From Candidatus Aminicenantota bacterium (GTDB lineage Bacteria; Acidobacteriota; Aminicenantia; Aminicenantales; Aminicenantaceae): a DNA stretch of 12,336 nt. The position numbers were made by a program, and so were the translations under genes. Every line of letters begins with the position of its first letter. Position 1 is the first letter of the stretch. The notes beneath the pieces were generated by a model. That model searched no databases and was not told the DNA's origin. It saw only the letters and a program-made list of their open reading frames with translations. Positions 1 through 7,562 of the stretch are shown piece after piece. The stretch is taken from contig WTAW01000225.1 in assembly GCA_013139435.1 (NCBI GenBank), positions 1-12,336 of the forward strand. The letters are read 5' to 3'.

Positions 1-259
1 TTTTTTGAATTTTGGAGTTCTGTTTTTTATCTTGAAGAGAAAAAAATTCGATGGACAGATCTTCTCTCTGTATATCATCAATTACTCCATTATACGGTAT
101 ATCGTTGAATTTTACAGGGGGGATCACACGGATAAAACCTATTTGATCCATAATGCCTCCTACTATCTCAGTGTCAGTTATCCTCAAGTCTTTTGTATAT
201 TGGGCTTGATCGGTGGAATTCTTTTGTTTTTCGTGTTGAAAAAGAAGAAAGTGATTTAA
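1..259 (+). CDS. lgt: Prolipoprotein diacylglyceryl transferase, C-terminal fragment
   Basis: This is the last 85 codons of a gene that begins before the window; the open frame runs from base 2 to a TAA at 257-259. Lgt is an inner-membrane enzyme that moves a diacylglyceryl group from phosphatidylglycerol to the lipobox cysteine of prolipoproteins. Visible family features are the FDGQ-F-LY segment, then RYIVEFYRGD, which matches the conserved Arg-x-x-x-Glu-Phe-x-Arg region near the Lgt C-terminus. A final hydrophobic helix follows (about 25 residues from YYLSVSYPQ to LLFFVL), ending in a lysine-rich cytoplasmic tail (KKKK). The catalytic His and Arg regions lie upstream and cannot be checked. 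It lies 75 bp before the pseudouridine synthase gene on the same strand and may be cotranscribed with it. The identification rests on the tail only, but the motif order is characteristic. Confidence 0.85.
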   Translation, partial: FLNFGVLFFILKRKKFDGQIFSLYIINYSIIRYIVEFYRGDHTDKTYLIHNASYYLSVSYPQVFCILGLIGGILLFFVLKKKKVI

Positions 260-287
260 CTGGGAGGTGTTTAAGAGCCGAGATAGC

Positions 288-309
288 TAATCTGAACTAT
301 TCAGGCATA
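288..309. repeat. Dispersed intergenic palindrome, copy 1
   Basis: This copy lies between lgt and the pseudouridine synthase gene. It aligns with the fullest copy (8841-8861) at 16 of 19 positions, with right half ATTCAGGC. It holds a perfect short dyad: CTGAA (292-296), CTA, TTCAG (300-304). It ends about 25 bp before the downstream start codon. Confidence 0.65.
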
Positions 310-334
310 GATAAAAGGGATCGACCTGCGAAAA

Positions 335-1252
335 ATGAGAGAGTTTTATGTGGCCCCTGAATCTGGGGAGAATCAAAGACTGGACCTCTTTTTGTCCGAA
401 AAGCTCGATGGATGGAGTCGTGCGCAGATCCAACGACTCATTACTGAAGGCTTGGTGCTGGTGGATGGAACGCAGAAAAAGCCAAGCTACAGGTTAAAAG
501 ATAATGAGAGAGTTGATGTTGATGACACAATTCCAAAGGCGAAGCTTTTAATGCCCGAGCGTATACCGCTCACCGTAATCCACACGGATCAACATTTGGT
601 CGTCATCGACAAAGCCTCGGGTATGGTCGTCCATCCGGGAGCGGGGAGACAGACACACACTTTGGCCAACGCCCTTCTCGATCGTTTCCCCGAGATCGAG
701 GGATTAGGACCGGAGGAAAAACCAGGGATCGTTCATCGGCTGGATAGGGAGACCTCGGGTGTTATTTTGGTGGCACGGACGAAAATGGCCTACCAAGAAT
801 TGCAGAGGCAGTTCAAAGCGCGAGAAGTGGAGAAGCTCTACATAGGTCTTGTGTGGGGAAAGATGTCTCAGAAAGAGGGAGAGATAACCTGGGGGATCGG
901 CCGGCATACAAAACATGGGGAGAGAATGTCGGTAAAGACCAATAAACCCCGGATCGCAGAGACCCGCTACAGAGTGAAAGAACCGCTTGGAGAGTTCACA
1001 CTCCTCGAGATCCGCCCGATCACAGGGAGAACTCATCAGATCAGAGTTCATCTTGCAGCGTCGGGACATCCCGTTGTCGGAGATTCACGCTACGGCCGGA
1101 GAAAGCTTGCTGCCGGCTGTCCTCGCCTTTTTCTTCATGCGCATCGCCTTACCGTTACCCATCCCTTGACGGGCAATAGAGTGTCTTTCCAATCGCCTTT
1201 GCCTTCAGATCTCACTCAGTTTCTAGAGAAAATTTCTCGTTCCTCCTTGTGA
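335..1252 (+). CDS. rluD: RluA/RluD-family 23S rRNA pseudouridine synthase
   Basis: This 305-residue protein is the usual length for RluD-type enzymes, which isomerise uridine to pseudouridine in 23S rRNA. Residues about 14-70 form an S4-like RNA-binding domain (RLDLFLSEKL, then SRAQIQRLI). The catalytic domain carries the family signature HRLDRETSG at 134-142, with Asp137 as the predicted nucleophile, and the later RPITGRTHQIRVH motif. IDKASGMVVHPG at about 91-102 is also typical. The ATG at 335 gives a normal N-terminus; the upstream AAAAGGGA is rather far (about 14 bp) and a weak ribosome site. The neighbour lgt fits a common lspA/lgt/rluD-style arrangement. The exact target (helix 69 uridines in E. 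coli RluD) is inferred from family and not shown, so an RluC/RluA-like specificity remains possible. Confidence 0.9.
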   Translation: MREFYVAPESGENQRLDLFLSEKLDGWSRAQIQRLITEGLVLVDGTQKKPSYRLKDNERVDVDDTIPKAKLLMPERIPLTVIHTDQHLVVIDKASGMVVHPGAGRQTHTLANALLDRFPEIEGLGPEEKPGIVHRLDRETSGVILVARTKMAYQELQRQFKAREVEKLYIGLVWGKMSQKEGEITWGIGRHTKHGERMSVKTNKPRIAETRYRVKEPLGEFTLLEIRPITGRTHQIRVHLAASGHPVVGDSRYGRRKLAAGCPRLFLHAHRLTVTHPLTGNRVSFQSPLPSDLTQFLEKISRSSL

Positions 1253-1260
1253 ATTCTTAC

Positions 1261-1300
1261 TGCGCGATTAAGTGTCCCAATTGTGTGGTGGAGAAAATTT
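1261..1300 (+). repeat. 40-bp interspersed repeat, copy 1
   Basis: This matches 11888-11927 in the same orientation at 37 of 40 positions; the last 30 bases (1271-1300, starting AGTGTCCCAATTG) are identical. The three mismatches are at 1265, 1266 and 1270. It begins 9 bp after the rluD stop. Similarity stops sharply after the AAATTT at 1295-1300. It could be a terminal inverted repeat left by an insertion sequence or MITE, or a regulatory site. No transposase is visible. Confidence 0.8.
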
Positions 1301-1411
1301 ATTTATTTTTCCTCGCTGGGGAAACTGAGAGTGTTTTCGAAATCACCAATTGGGCATTCGGGGCATTATTCATCTCGGTCTTGGAAAGGATGACTGGGCA
1401 CAAAAATTATC

Positions 1412-1441
1412 TTGAGTCGGAGGGAAATTTTATTGTAATAT
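1412..1441 (+). promoter_or_regulatory. Candidate sigma70-type promoter for the EF-G2 gene
   Basis: TTGAGT at 1412-1417 and TAATAT at 1436-1441 are separated by 18 bp. This would give a leader of about 70 nt carrying the A-rich stem-loop and the GGAGG ribosome site. It is a plausible consensus match in an AT-rich stretch where chance matches are common. Confidence 0.4.
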
Positions 1442-1446
1442 AACCG

Positions 1447-1478
1447 TTGCTCAAGTCGAAAAATAAAAAACTGAGCAA
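1447..1478. other. A-rich stem-loop in the EF-G2 leader
   Basis: A perfect 7-bp inverted repeat, TTGCTCA (1447-1453) and TGAGCAA (1472-1478), has an 18-nt A-rich loop and is followed by a run of A. It lacks a U-tract on either strand, so it does not read as an intrinsic terminator. It would lie at or just after the start of the predicted EF-G2 transcript. Its function is unknown. Confidence 0.35.
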
Positions 1479-1518
1479 AAAAAAATGTAACTATTGAAAA
1501 TGTATTGGAGGCTTCAAA

Positions 1519-3600
1519 ATGAAAGATTATTCTCCAGATAAAATCCGAAACGTGGCGATCACAGGGCATGGGTCCTCAGGGAAGACGTCCCTGACTGCTG
1601 ACTTTCTCTTTGATACAGGAAAAACTACACGCTTGACGAAAGTGGATCAGGGGAACACTGTCACCGATTATGATACCGATGAGATCGAAAGACAGATTTC
1701 TATCAATTCAGCCCTCGCTCACATTGAGTGGAATAACCACAAGATCAATATCATCGACTGCCCCGGTTACACGAATTTTCTCTGGGACACAAGGGCCAGT
1801 TTAAGAGCTGTCGATGCGGGACTTGTGGTGGTGGGTGCCTTGGAAGGAGTGGAGGTCGGCACAGAGAAAGTATGGGCCATGCTCGAGGAGTTCAAACTCC
1901 CTCGGATGCTCATCATCAACAAGCTGGACAGAGAGAATTCCAATTATAAACAGGCGATGGAATCCATCCAACAGTTTTTCGGCCGGCAAGCGATCCTTGT
2001 TCAGCTCCCTATTGGAGAGGAGGCAGGTTTTTCTGGTGTTGTCGATTTGATCGGCAAAAAAGCCTACCTTTTCGAAAAGAATGAAAGCGGAAAATTTAAA
2101 GAGGTTGAGATTCCAGAAGACCTTAAAGATGAGGCTGAAAAGAAGATCGAAGCGTTGACGGAGATGGTGGCGGAAAACGATGAAAAACTGATGGAGAAAT
2201 ACTTTGAGGCAGGAGAACTCTCGACCGAAGACCTGATTGCAGGGTTACGGAAGAGTATCCTTAACCGAAATTTATACCCGGTCTTTGTGTCGTCGGCTCT
2301 TTTGAATGTTGGTGCACAGCCAATCCTTGATGGAGTTATCAATTTTTTTCCCTCCCCGCTCGAAAGAGAAGATATACAGTGTGAAGAAGGTTCCGTTCAA
2401 CCGAAAGTGGAGGACCCTTTTTCTGCGTTGGTATTCAAGACGATCTCAGACCCGTACACAGGTAGGATCTCCATGATAAGGATATTCTCCGGTAAAGTAA
2501 GTCCCGATGCCACGGTCACAAACACCACAAAACAAAGAGATGAAAAACTCAGCGGGCTATTCTTCCTCCAGGGAAAAGAGCAAGTACCAGCAGGTCAGTG
2601 TAAGGTTGGCGACATCATCGCTACGGCAAAACTCAAGGACACATCCACCGGTGATACTCTCAGTGCAAAGGGGAGTGGAGTGCTCTTCCCAGTGATTCAT
2701 TTTCCTGAGCCATCGATTTCCTTTGCCATAGAACCAAAAACTAGGGCAGATGAGGACCGTATCTCTCAAGCCATCCATCGCATAACAGAAGAGGATCCCA
2801 CAGCAAGAATCACGCGAGATCCGGAGACCAACGAGTTGATCATCGCGGGAAACGGTCAGCTTCATGTAGAGATCATCACCAAACGGCTGAAAAACCGGTT
2901 TAATGTCGATGTCGAGCTCAAGCCCCCTAAAATTCCCTATAAAGAGACCATCAAAGGGAAATCGGATGTCCAGGGCAAGTACAAGAAACAGACAGGAGGC
3001 CGTGGACAGTATGGGGATGTGTTTATCAAAATGGAGCCCCTCGCCAGAGGAAAAGATTTCGAGTTCGAGAACAAGATCTTTGGGGGTTCCATCCCAAAAA
3101 ACTACATCCCCTCCATCGAAAAAGGAATCCAAGAAGCACGGAAAAAGGGAATTGTGGCGGGGTATCCGACTGTCGATTTCAAGGTCATTCTATATGATGG
3201 ATCCTACCACGATGTGGACTCTTCAGATATCGCATTCAAGATCGCAGCTTCTATGGCATTTAAAAAGGGAATAAAAGAGGCAAAACCGACTCTTCTTGAG
3301 CCCATAATGAATGTAGAAGTGTTTACGCCTGAGACATTTATGGGCGATATCATGGGGAATCTCAACGGACGAAGAGGCAAAGTGCAGGGCATGGAGCAAA
3401 AAGGGACCCTGAGGATCATAAAGGCCAGAGTCCCCATGGCCGATATGCTGGATTTCGAACCTACACTTACCTCCATTACTGGAGGGCGTGGATCCTTTCT
3501 CATGGAGTTCTCGACCTTTGAAGAAGTTCCGGGTCACTTGCAGCAATCAATCGTCGATGAAGCTATAAAAGAAGGCCGGGTCAGACCTGAAGAGGAATAA
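1519..3600 (+). CDS. Elongation factor G-like translational GTPase (EF-G2 type)
   Basis: This is a 693-residue, five-domain translational GTPase of EF-G length. The G domain has the P-loop GHGSSGKT (16-23), a switch I segment ending ERQIS (about 57-61), a switch II DCPGYTNF (80-87), NKLD (134-137) and a G5-like SSAL near 257-260. Domains II and III follow, with a domain III HVEI motif. Domain IV contains GGRGQYGDV and GGSIPKNYIPSIEKGI, and domain V begins LLEPIMNVEVFTPE. Canonical EF-G has DTPGH in switch II, with the catalytic His that aligns water for GTP hydrolysis. Here that residue is Tyr84, as in the EF-G-2/EF-G-like subgroup known from Thermus and other phyla. It is therefore probably a paralogue and not the housekeeping fusA, and no str-operon genes (rpsL, rpsG, tuf) are nearby. 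GGAGG 7 bp upstream supports the ATG. Confidence 0.88.
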   Translation: MKDYSPDKIRNVAITGHGSSGKTSLTADFLFDTGKTTRLTKVDQGNTVTDYDTDEIERQISINSALAHIEWNNHKINIIDCPGYTNFLWDTRASLRAVDAGLVVVGALEGVEVGTEKVWAMLEEFKLPRMLIINKLDRENSNYKQAMESIQQFFGRQAILVQLPIGEEAGFSGVVDLIGKKAYLFEKNESGKFKEVEIPEDLKDEAEKKIEALTEMVAENDEKLMEKYFEAGELSTEDLIAGLRKSILNRNLYPVFVSSALLNVGAQPILDGVINFFPSPLEREDIQCEEGSVQPKVEDPFSALVFKTISDPYTGRISMIRIFSGKVSPDATVTNTTKQRDEKLSGLFFLQGKEQVPAGQCKVGDIIATAKLKDTSTGDTLSAKGSGVLFPVIHFPEPSISFAIEPKTRADEDRISQAIHRITEEDPTARITRDPETNELIIAGNGQLHVEIITKRLKNRFNVDVELKPPKIPYKETIKGKSDVQGKYKKQTGGRGQYGDVFIKMEPLARGKDFEFENKIFGGSIPKNYIPSIEKGIQEARKKGIVAGYPTVDFKVILYDGSYHDVDSSDIAFKIAASMAFKKGIKEAKPTLLEPIMNVEVFTPETFMGDIMGNLNGRRGKVQGMEQKGTLRIIKARVPMADMLDFEPTLTSITGGRGSFLMEFSTFEEVPGHLQQSIVDEAIKEGRVRPEEE

Positions 3601-3641
3601 TCTCATACCAGAGAACGTGGGTAAAGGAGGTCAACTACTCT

Positions 3642-4898
3642 ATGACTAGAAACACAAGAAACAGCAAAAGCTTCTGTTTGGCGTTTTGTCTATTCATCCT
3701 CTTGTTTGCGGCTGCCAGTATGGCTGAGGAGGATGAAGATAGATATCTTCGGCTGAAAATCGGCAAGTCAGACCTAAAAGGGAAAGTGCTTTCCATGGAA
3801 CCGGACAGGCTGTATGATCTGTCGAACGGCCAAGACATCGAATTTTCAGGAATGATTGAAAATATGATGTCTAGTCGTTTCATCTATATCGGAGAAGCTC
3901 ATAACTCTCTGCCCATGCATGACATCCAGTTAAAGATCATCCAGGCCCTTTATAAAAAAGATAAACGATTAGCTATAGGACTGGAGATGATACCCGTTAC
4001 TCTTCAGCATATCCTGAACAAATGGAGTCTGGGATTACTCACTGAGGAAGAGCTGATTCATGATATTTTATGGTACGAAACTTGGAATTTCAATTTTAAA
4101 TACTACGAAAAAATCTTTGCCTTTGCCAATCTGAATAAAATTCCCATATACGGTCTGAATATCCCAAAAGGACTTGTCACCAAGATCAGGATGAAAGGTT
4201 GGGATACACTCACCGAAGATGAGAAAAAACTCGTGCCACGGCCTGATGTCTCTCATGAGGAACATCGCACACTGATCCGGACGATCTTTGAGAGTTCTGA
4301 CCTCCCACACCAGATGAAAGGCCCGGGTTTGGACATGATGTTTGAGGGGCTTTACCGTGCTCAATCGACCTGGGATGAAAGTATGGCTTTTTATGCATCC
4401 CGAGCTTCCAATGAGACCGAAAGGAGGATCGTGGTCCTTGCCGGTTCGGGTCATTTTCTGTACAACCTCGGAATCAATCGTCGTGTTCATGAGATCAATG
4501 GACTTCCGTTTAAAACAGTCTTATGTTTGGAGATCCCAGAAAACGAAAAAACCCTGAGCGTTTCACGAAGCCTTGCAGATTATGTCTGGGGCCTCAGTGA
4601 AGAAGACCATCCTTCATTCCCCTCTATCGGCTTGACGTTCAAGAAGTTTGATGGTCTTGCAAATCTCGTTATCCATAGAGATCCCATCGATGGAGTTGCC
4701 AAGGGTGAAAAATTTGCTAAAGGGGATATCGTCCTTTCAGTGGATGGGAGGACGTATACAGAGATCAACGATCTGCGGACATATCTCGCAAAATTCCGAT
4801 GGAACGATGAGGTGACGTTCCGCCTCCTTCGCGAGGCTAAGGAACTTGAGGTGGTCTTGAAGTTCCTCCCAAAAGACAACAATGATAATTCCGAATAG
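3642..4898 (+). CDS. Exported ChaN-like protein with C-terminal PDZ domain
   Basis: This is a 418-residue predicted exported protein. Residues 1-28 form a signal peptide (basic start, hydrophobic core LAFCLFILLF, likely cleavage after ASMA). No proper lipobox is seen: both cysteines follow Phe. Residues about 60-300 match the ChaN/DUF399 haem-binding fold of the EreA/ChaN/TIKI-like superfamily: YIGEAH (82-87), His93, GLEM (113-116), the segment QSTWDESMA (241-249) and AGSGH (267-271). The paired Glu85/His87 and His271 are the likely metal or ligand residues. Residues about 330-408 form a PDZ-like domain with the carboxylate-loop region KGDIVLSVDGR (360-370). E. coli ChaN is an outer-membrane lipoprotein that binds haem; activity here is inferred only from the fold. 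AAAGGAGG lies about 11 bp before the ATG. It is 41 bp after EF-G2 and 57 bp before the peptidase gene. Confidence 0.75.
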   Translation: MTRNTRNSKSFCLAFCLFILLFAAASMAEEDEDRYLRLKIGKSDLKGKVLSMEPDRLYDLSNGQDIEFSGMIENMMSSRFIYIGEAHNSLPMHDIQLKIIQALYKKDKRLAIGLEMIPVTLQHILNKWSLGLLTEEELIHDILWYETWNFNFKYYEKIFAFANLNKIPIYGLNIPKGLVTKIRMKGWDTLTEDEKKLVPRPDVSHEEHRTLIRTIFESSDLPHQMKGPGLDMMFEGLYRAQSTWDESMAFYASRASNETERRIVVLAGSGHFLYNLGINRRVHEINGLPFKTVLCLEIPENEKTLSVSRSLADYVWGLSEEDHPSFPSIGLTFKKFDGLANLVIHRDPIDGVAKGEKFAKGDIVLSVDGRTYTEINDLRTYLAKFRWNDEVTFRLLREAKELEVVLKFLPKDNNDNSE

Positions 4899-4922
4899 AA
4901 TGTCGACGGCAACCTCGACTCG

Positions 4923-4938
4923 TGAATAATCCAGGTTA
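4923..4938 (-). repeat. Dispersed intergenic palindrome, copy 2 (partial)
   Basis: TGAATAATCCAGGTTA is an exact 16-bp match to the reverse complement of the copy at 8841-8861. The outer TAGCC of the other half is missing, so this copy cannot form the full hairpin. It ends 2 bp before the GGAGGAG ribosome site of the peptidase gene. Confidence 0.7.
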
Positions 4939-4955
4939 GAGGAGGAGTACTAGAA

Positions 4956-6656
4956 ATGAAAAAATTCATAAAATCAGTAGTATATCTTAGTCTTGGGCTA
5001 TCGTTTTTTGTGGGATTGGTCCAGAGTGATGGTGTTGTTAAAACACCCGCAGAGGCAGTGAACTACGGCCAATACAGCCAGTATGAAGAGATTAGCCACT
5101 TTTTAAGTCTCCTTGATTCTCTTTCTGAAGAATTGACCGTTCAGATCGTCGGAAAATCGTTAGGGACAGAGGAATATGAGGCCAGAGACTTCTATCTCTG
5201 TATTCTGACGGATGAGGGTGCGGATTCCCCTCAAAGGCTCAACCGGGAAAAACCCACATTTTATCTAGTAGCCGCCAAACATGGCAACGAACAGTCGGCT
5301 AAGGAAGCGGCGTTATGGCTCATCAGAGATCTGGCCGTCGGAGAATTGAATCCTCTTCTTAAAAAAGTCAACTTTTTGATAATGCCACAGTCCAATCCCT
5401 ATGGGAATTGGTTTGACCAGCGCCGCAATGAACAGAACCTGGATCTGAACCGAGATCATGTCAAACTGGAGGCGCCAGAGACAGAGATGATCAGCCGTGT
5501 TTTCCGTATCTGGATGCCCGAGGTCACTATGGATGTCCATGAGAAGGGGGATGATTTCTACAGGGTCAACATCGGTTGTGTGTCCAATGTCAACATCAAT
5601 AAGTTGCTTCAAGAGTTTTCGCGAGAGAAAATCCTGACAGAAGTGAAAGAAAAACTCAACAAAGAAGGGATCACTTTTCATGAATACTTGATCACGCAGG
5701 AGATGGGCATTGATTCCTCAGCCGGCGTGACCTATCGAACAAAGGATCTCGAGGGCAGAGAGGAAATGAAGCGCTACAGCACCACAGACCTCAACGACGG
5801 TCGGAACAGCCCCGGCATCTATGAAACACTCTCTTTTATCCAAGAGGGTGCTTCCAGGCACGATATCGCAACACTCAAAGACAGAACCCGGTACCAGTAC
5901 TTCGGGATCCGGTATTTTGCCGAGAGCGTTGCTTCACATGGCGAAGAAATCATAGATCTCGTGCGGAGTCTGCGCGCAGAACTCCTGGATAAGGCCCATG
6001 AGTTTTCGGATCAGGACCTCGTTCATCTGCGGATGAGGTATGCTAGGAATCTGCAGGAGCCAACGTTGACCATAAAGAAGTTTAAACGGTCACGGAGCCC
6101 GATTCGCGGCATTCTGAAAGTGGATAAAAAAGCAGGGGATACGGTGACGACATTCGAGTTCGATCGCTATCCCTATCCCAGCGATACCAAGGTCGTTGAG
6201 GAAGTCGTGGAAAATTGGTTTCCGGATGTGGAGCCCCTCATCAGTGTGAGCCGTCCTATTGGCTACCTGATCCCTGCCAAGCACCAGGATGTGTTGGAGA
6301 CTATTCTCCGTCACGGAATTCAGGTCCAAGCGTTCACCAAGGATGTCCGTCTTGAGATCGAATCCTATCAGATAGGGGAGATTGTGCCGGCCGAATATGA
6401 TTATTTGCCCCCGATGAAGATCGATGTGTCCAAAAGAACACACGAGATAATCGCAAAAAAGGGTGACATGTACATTACCTGTGCTCAACCGGGAGCGAAT
6501 CTGATTCCCTGTTTACTCGAACCCCAATCTCAATACGGATTCATCCGCTACTGGAAATTTAACTTAGTTCAAGAAGAAGGGGACATCTATCCTTTTTATA
6601 GAGTGACTACGAAACAGAAACTGCCGCTCATCCCGTATAAGAATTGGATCCGTTAG
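4956..6656 (+). CDS. Exported M14-family zinc carboxypeptidase-like protein
   Basis: This is a 566-residue protein with an N-terminal signal peptide (MKKFIK, a hydrophobic stretch to about residue 21, likely cleavage after LVQS). The M14 metallopeptidase signature is clear in the first 200 residues: KHGNE at 108-112 (His109 and Glu112 as zinc ligands), NPYGNWFDQRRNEQNLDLNRD at about 147-167 (the family's substrate-binding Asn/Arg region), and MDVHEK at 192-197 (His195 as third zinc ligand). The general-base Glu is not certain; Glu290 in GIYETLSF and Glu297 in IQEG are candidates. About 180 C-terminal residues after 390 have no motif I recognise. M14 enzymes trim C-terminal residues from peptides or act on cell-wall peptides; the substrate here is unknown. 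GGAGGAG sits 8 bp before the ATG. The gene converges on sucD, with 22 bp between stop codons. Confidence 0.82.
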   Translation: MKKFIKSVVYLSLGLSFFVGLVQSDGVVKTPAEAVNYGQYSQYEEISHFLSLLDSLSEELTVQIVGKSLGTEEYEARDFYLCILTDEGADSPQRLNREKPTFYLVAAKHGNEQSAKEAALWLIRDLAVGELNPLLKKVNFLIMPQSNPYGNWFDQRRNEQNLDLNRDHVKLEAPETEMISRVFRIWMPEVTMDVHEKGDDFYRVNIGCVSNVNINKLLQEFSREKILTEVKEKLNKEGITFHEYLITQEMGIDSSAGVTYRTKDLEGREEMKRYSTTDLNDGRNSPGIYETLSFIQEGASRHDIATLKDRTRYQYFGIRYFAESVASHGEEIIDLVRSLRAELLDKAHEFSDQDLVHLRMRYARNLQEPTLTIKKFKRSRSPIRGILKVDKKAGDTVTTFEFDRYPYPSDTKVVEEVVENWFPDVEPLISVSRPIGYLIPAKHQDVLETILRHGIQVQAFTKDVRLEIESYQIGEIVPAEYDYLPPMKIDVSKRTHEIIAKKGDMYITCAQPGANLIPCLLEPQSQYGFIRYWKFNLVQEEGDIYPFYRVTTKQKLPLIPYKNWIR

Positions 6657-6660
6657 ATTA

Positions 6661-6681
6661 TAACCTAGATAGTTCAGGTTA
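6661..6681. repeat. Dispersed intergenic palindrome, copy 3
   Basis: This 21-bp copy has perfect arms TAACCT (6661-6666) and AGGTTA (6676-6681) and matches the copy at 8841-8861 at 17 of 21 positions. It fills the gap between the convergent peptidase gene and sucD. Its last three bases are the sucD stop codon. No T-tract follows on either strand, so it is not a standard intrinsic terminator, although a bidirectional one is conceivable. Confidence 0.75.
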
Positions 6682-7548
6682 GGACAAGGCTTCCTTGATC
6701 CTGGCTCCCATGTCTGCGGGACTTTTGGCGACGAAGACTCCTGCTGCCTCAAGAGCTTCCATCTTCTCTTTAGCGGTCCCTTTGCCTCCAGCAATGATCG
6801 CGCCGGCATGTCCCATGCGTCTGCCTGGAGGTGCAGTCTGGCCTGCGATGAAGCTCACGACAGGTTTGGGGAATTCTTGTTTGATGTATTCTGCAGCTTC
6901 CTCTTCAGCAGTGCCACCGATCTCACCGATGAGCACTACAGCCTCAGTGTCTTCATCCTCTTTGAACATCTGCAGCAGCTCGATAAATTTTAATCCCACG
7001 ATCGGATCTCCACCGATCCCGATGGCTGTGGACTGGCCATAACCCTGCAGAGAAACCTGCTGGACGGCCTCATAGGTAAGAGTTCCTGATCGAGAGATAA
7101 TACCGATAGAACCTGGTGTGTGGATATGACCCGGCATGATGCCGATCTTGCACTTTCCTGGGGAAATAATTCCCGGCGTGTTCGGGCCGATCATGTGGCA
7201 GTCTTTCTCTTTAAGGAACCGTTTGACTTTGATCATGTCAAAGGTGGGGATGCCTTCGGTGATGCACACTACGAGATCAACACCGGCGTCAGCAGCCTCC
7301 ATGACAGCATCGGCTGCAAAAAGAGGTGGAACAAAAATGGCGGTTGCGTTGGTGCCTTCTTCAGCGACCGCGTCAGCAACCGTGTTGAACACAGGCACAT
7401 CAAGATGTGTCTGCCCACCTTTTCCTGGAGTCACACCAGCCACGACTTTTGTCCCGTACTCTAGCATCCTCTTCGTGTGAAAGGTTCCTTCTCCTCCAGT
7501 GATTCCCTGGATGACAACTCTTGTATTTTCATCGACTAATATGCTCAT
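6679..7548 (-). CDS. sucD: Succinyl-CoA synthetase (ADP-forming) alpha subunit
   Basis: This 289-residue protein has the full usual length of SucD. With SucC it interconverts succinyl-CoA and succinate with nucleotide phosphorylation, in the cytoplasmic TCA cycle. The N-terminal CoA-binding Rossmann-like domain carries GITGGEGTFHT (15-25) and VTPGKGG (39-45). IGPNTPGIISP follows at 120-130. The C-terminal ligase domain holds GRRMGHAGAI, where His247 is the expected phosphohistidine. GEIGGTAEE at about 208-216 is also typical. AAAGGAG 6 bp before the ATG sets the start. It follows sucC after only 14 bp, so the two subunits are almost certainly cotranscribed and probably translationally coupled. 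Its stop codon lies inside palindrome copy 3. Confidence 0.96.
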   Translation of the reverse strand: MSILVDENTRVVIQGITGGEGTFHTKRMLEYGTKVVAGVTPGKGGQTHLDVPVFNTVADAVAEEGTNATAIFVPPLFAADAVMEAADAGVDLVVCITEGIPTFDMIKVKRFLKEKDCHMIGPNTPGIISPGKCKIGIMPGHIHTPGSIGIISRSGTLTYEAVQQVSLQGYGQSTAIGIGGDPIVGLKFIELLQMFKEDEDTEAVVLIGEIGGTAEEEAAEYIKQEFPKPVVSFIAGQTAPPGRRMGHAGAIIAGGKGTAKEKMEALEAAGVFVAKSPADMGARIKEALS

Positions 7549-7562
7549 CTTCGACTCCTTTC

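Larger units (their letters stand above)
1253..1518. other. 266-bp intergenic region between rluD and EF-G2 genes
   Basis: No convincing gene lies here. The region holds the first copy of the 40-bp repeat (1261-1300), a possible inverted partner of its core (CCCAATTG at 1277-1284 against CAATTGGG at 1347-1354), a tandem GGGCATT pair at 1352-1358 and 1361-1367, a candidate promoter (1412-1441), and an A-rich stem-loop (1447-1478). A clear ribosome site, GGAGG at 1507-1511, precedes the EF-G2 start by 7 bp. Confidence 0.6.

Noticed and set aside
1352..1367. Tandem GGGCATT pair
   Set aside because: Two 7-bp units with a 2-bp gap are too short to call a functional repeat.
1249..1443. Open frame of 64 codons starting GTG at the rluD stop
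   Set aside because: It has no ribosome site, a composition unlike its neighbours, and runs through the 40-bp repeat, which would explain its CPNCVVEKI segment. The second repeat copy meets a stop right after the same segment.
2557..3132. 191-codon open frame antisense to the EF-G2 gene
   Set aside because: It is a shadow of a conserved coding sequence, with no family resemblance.
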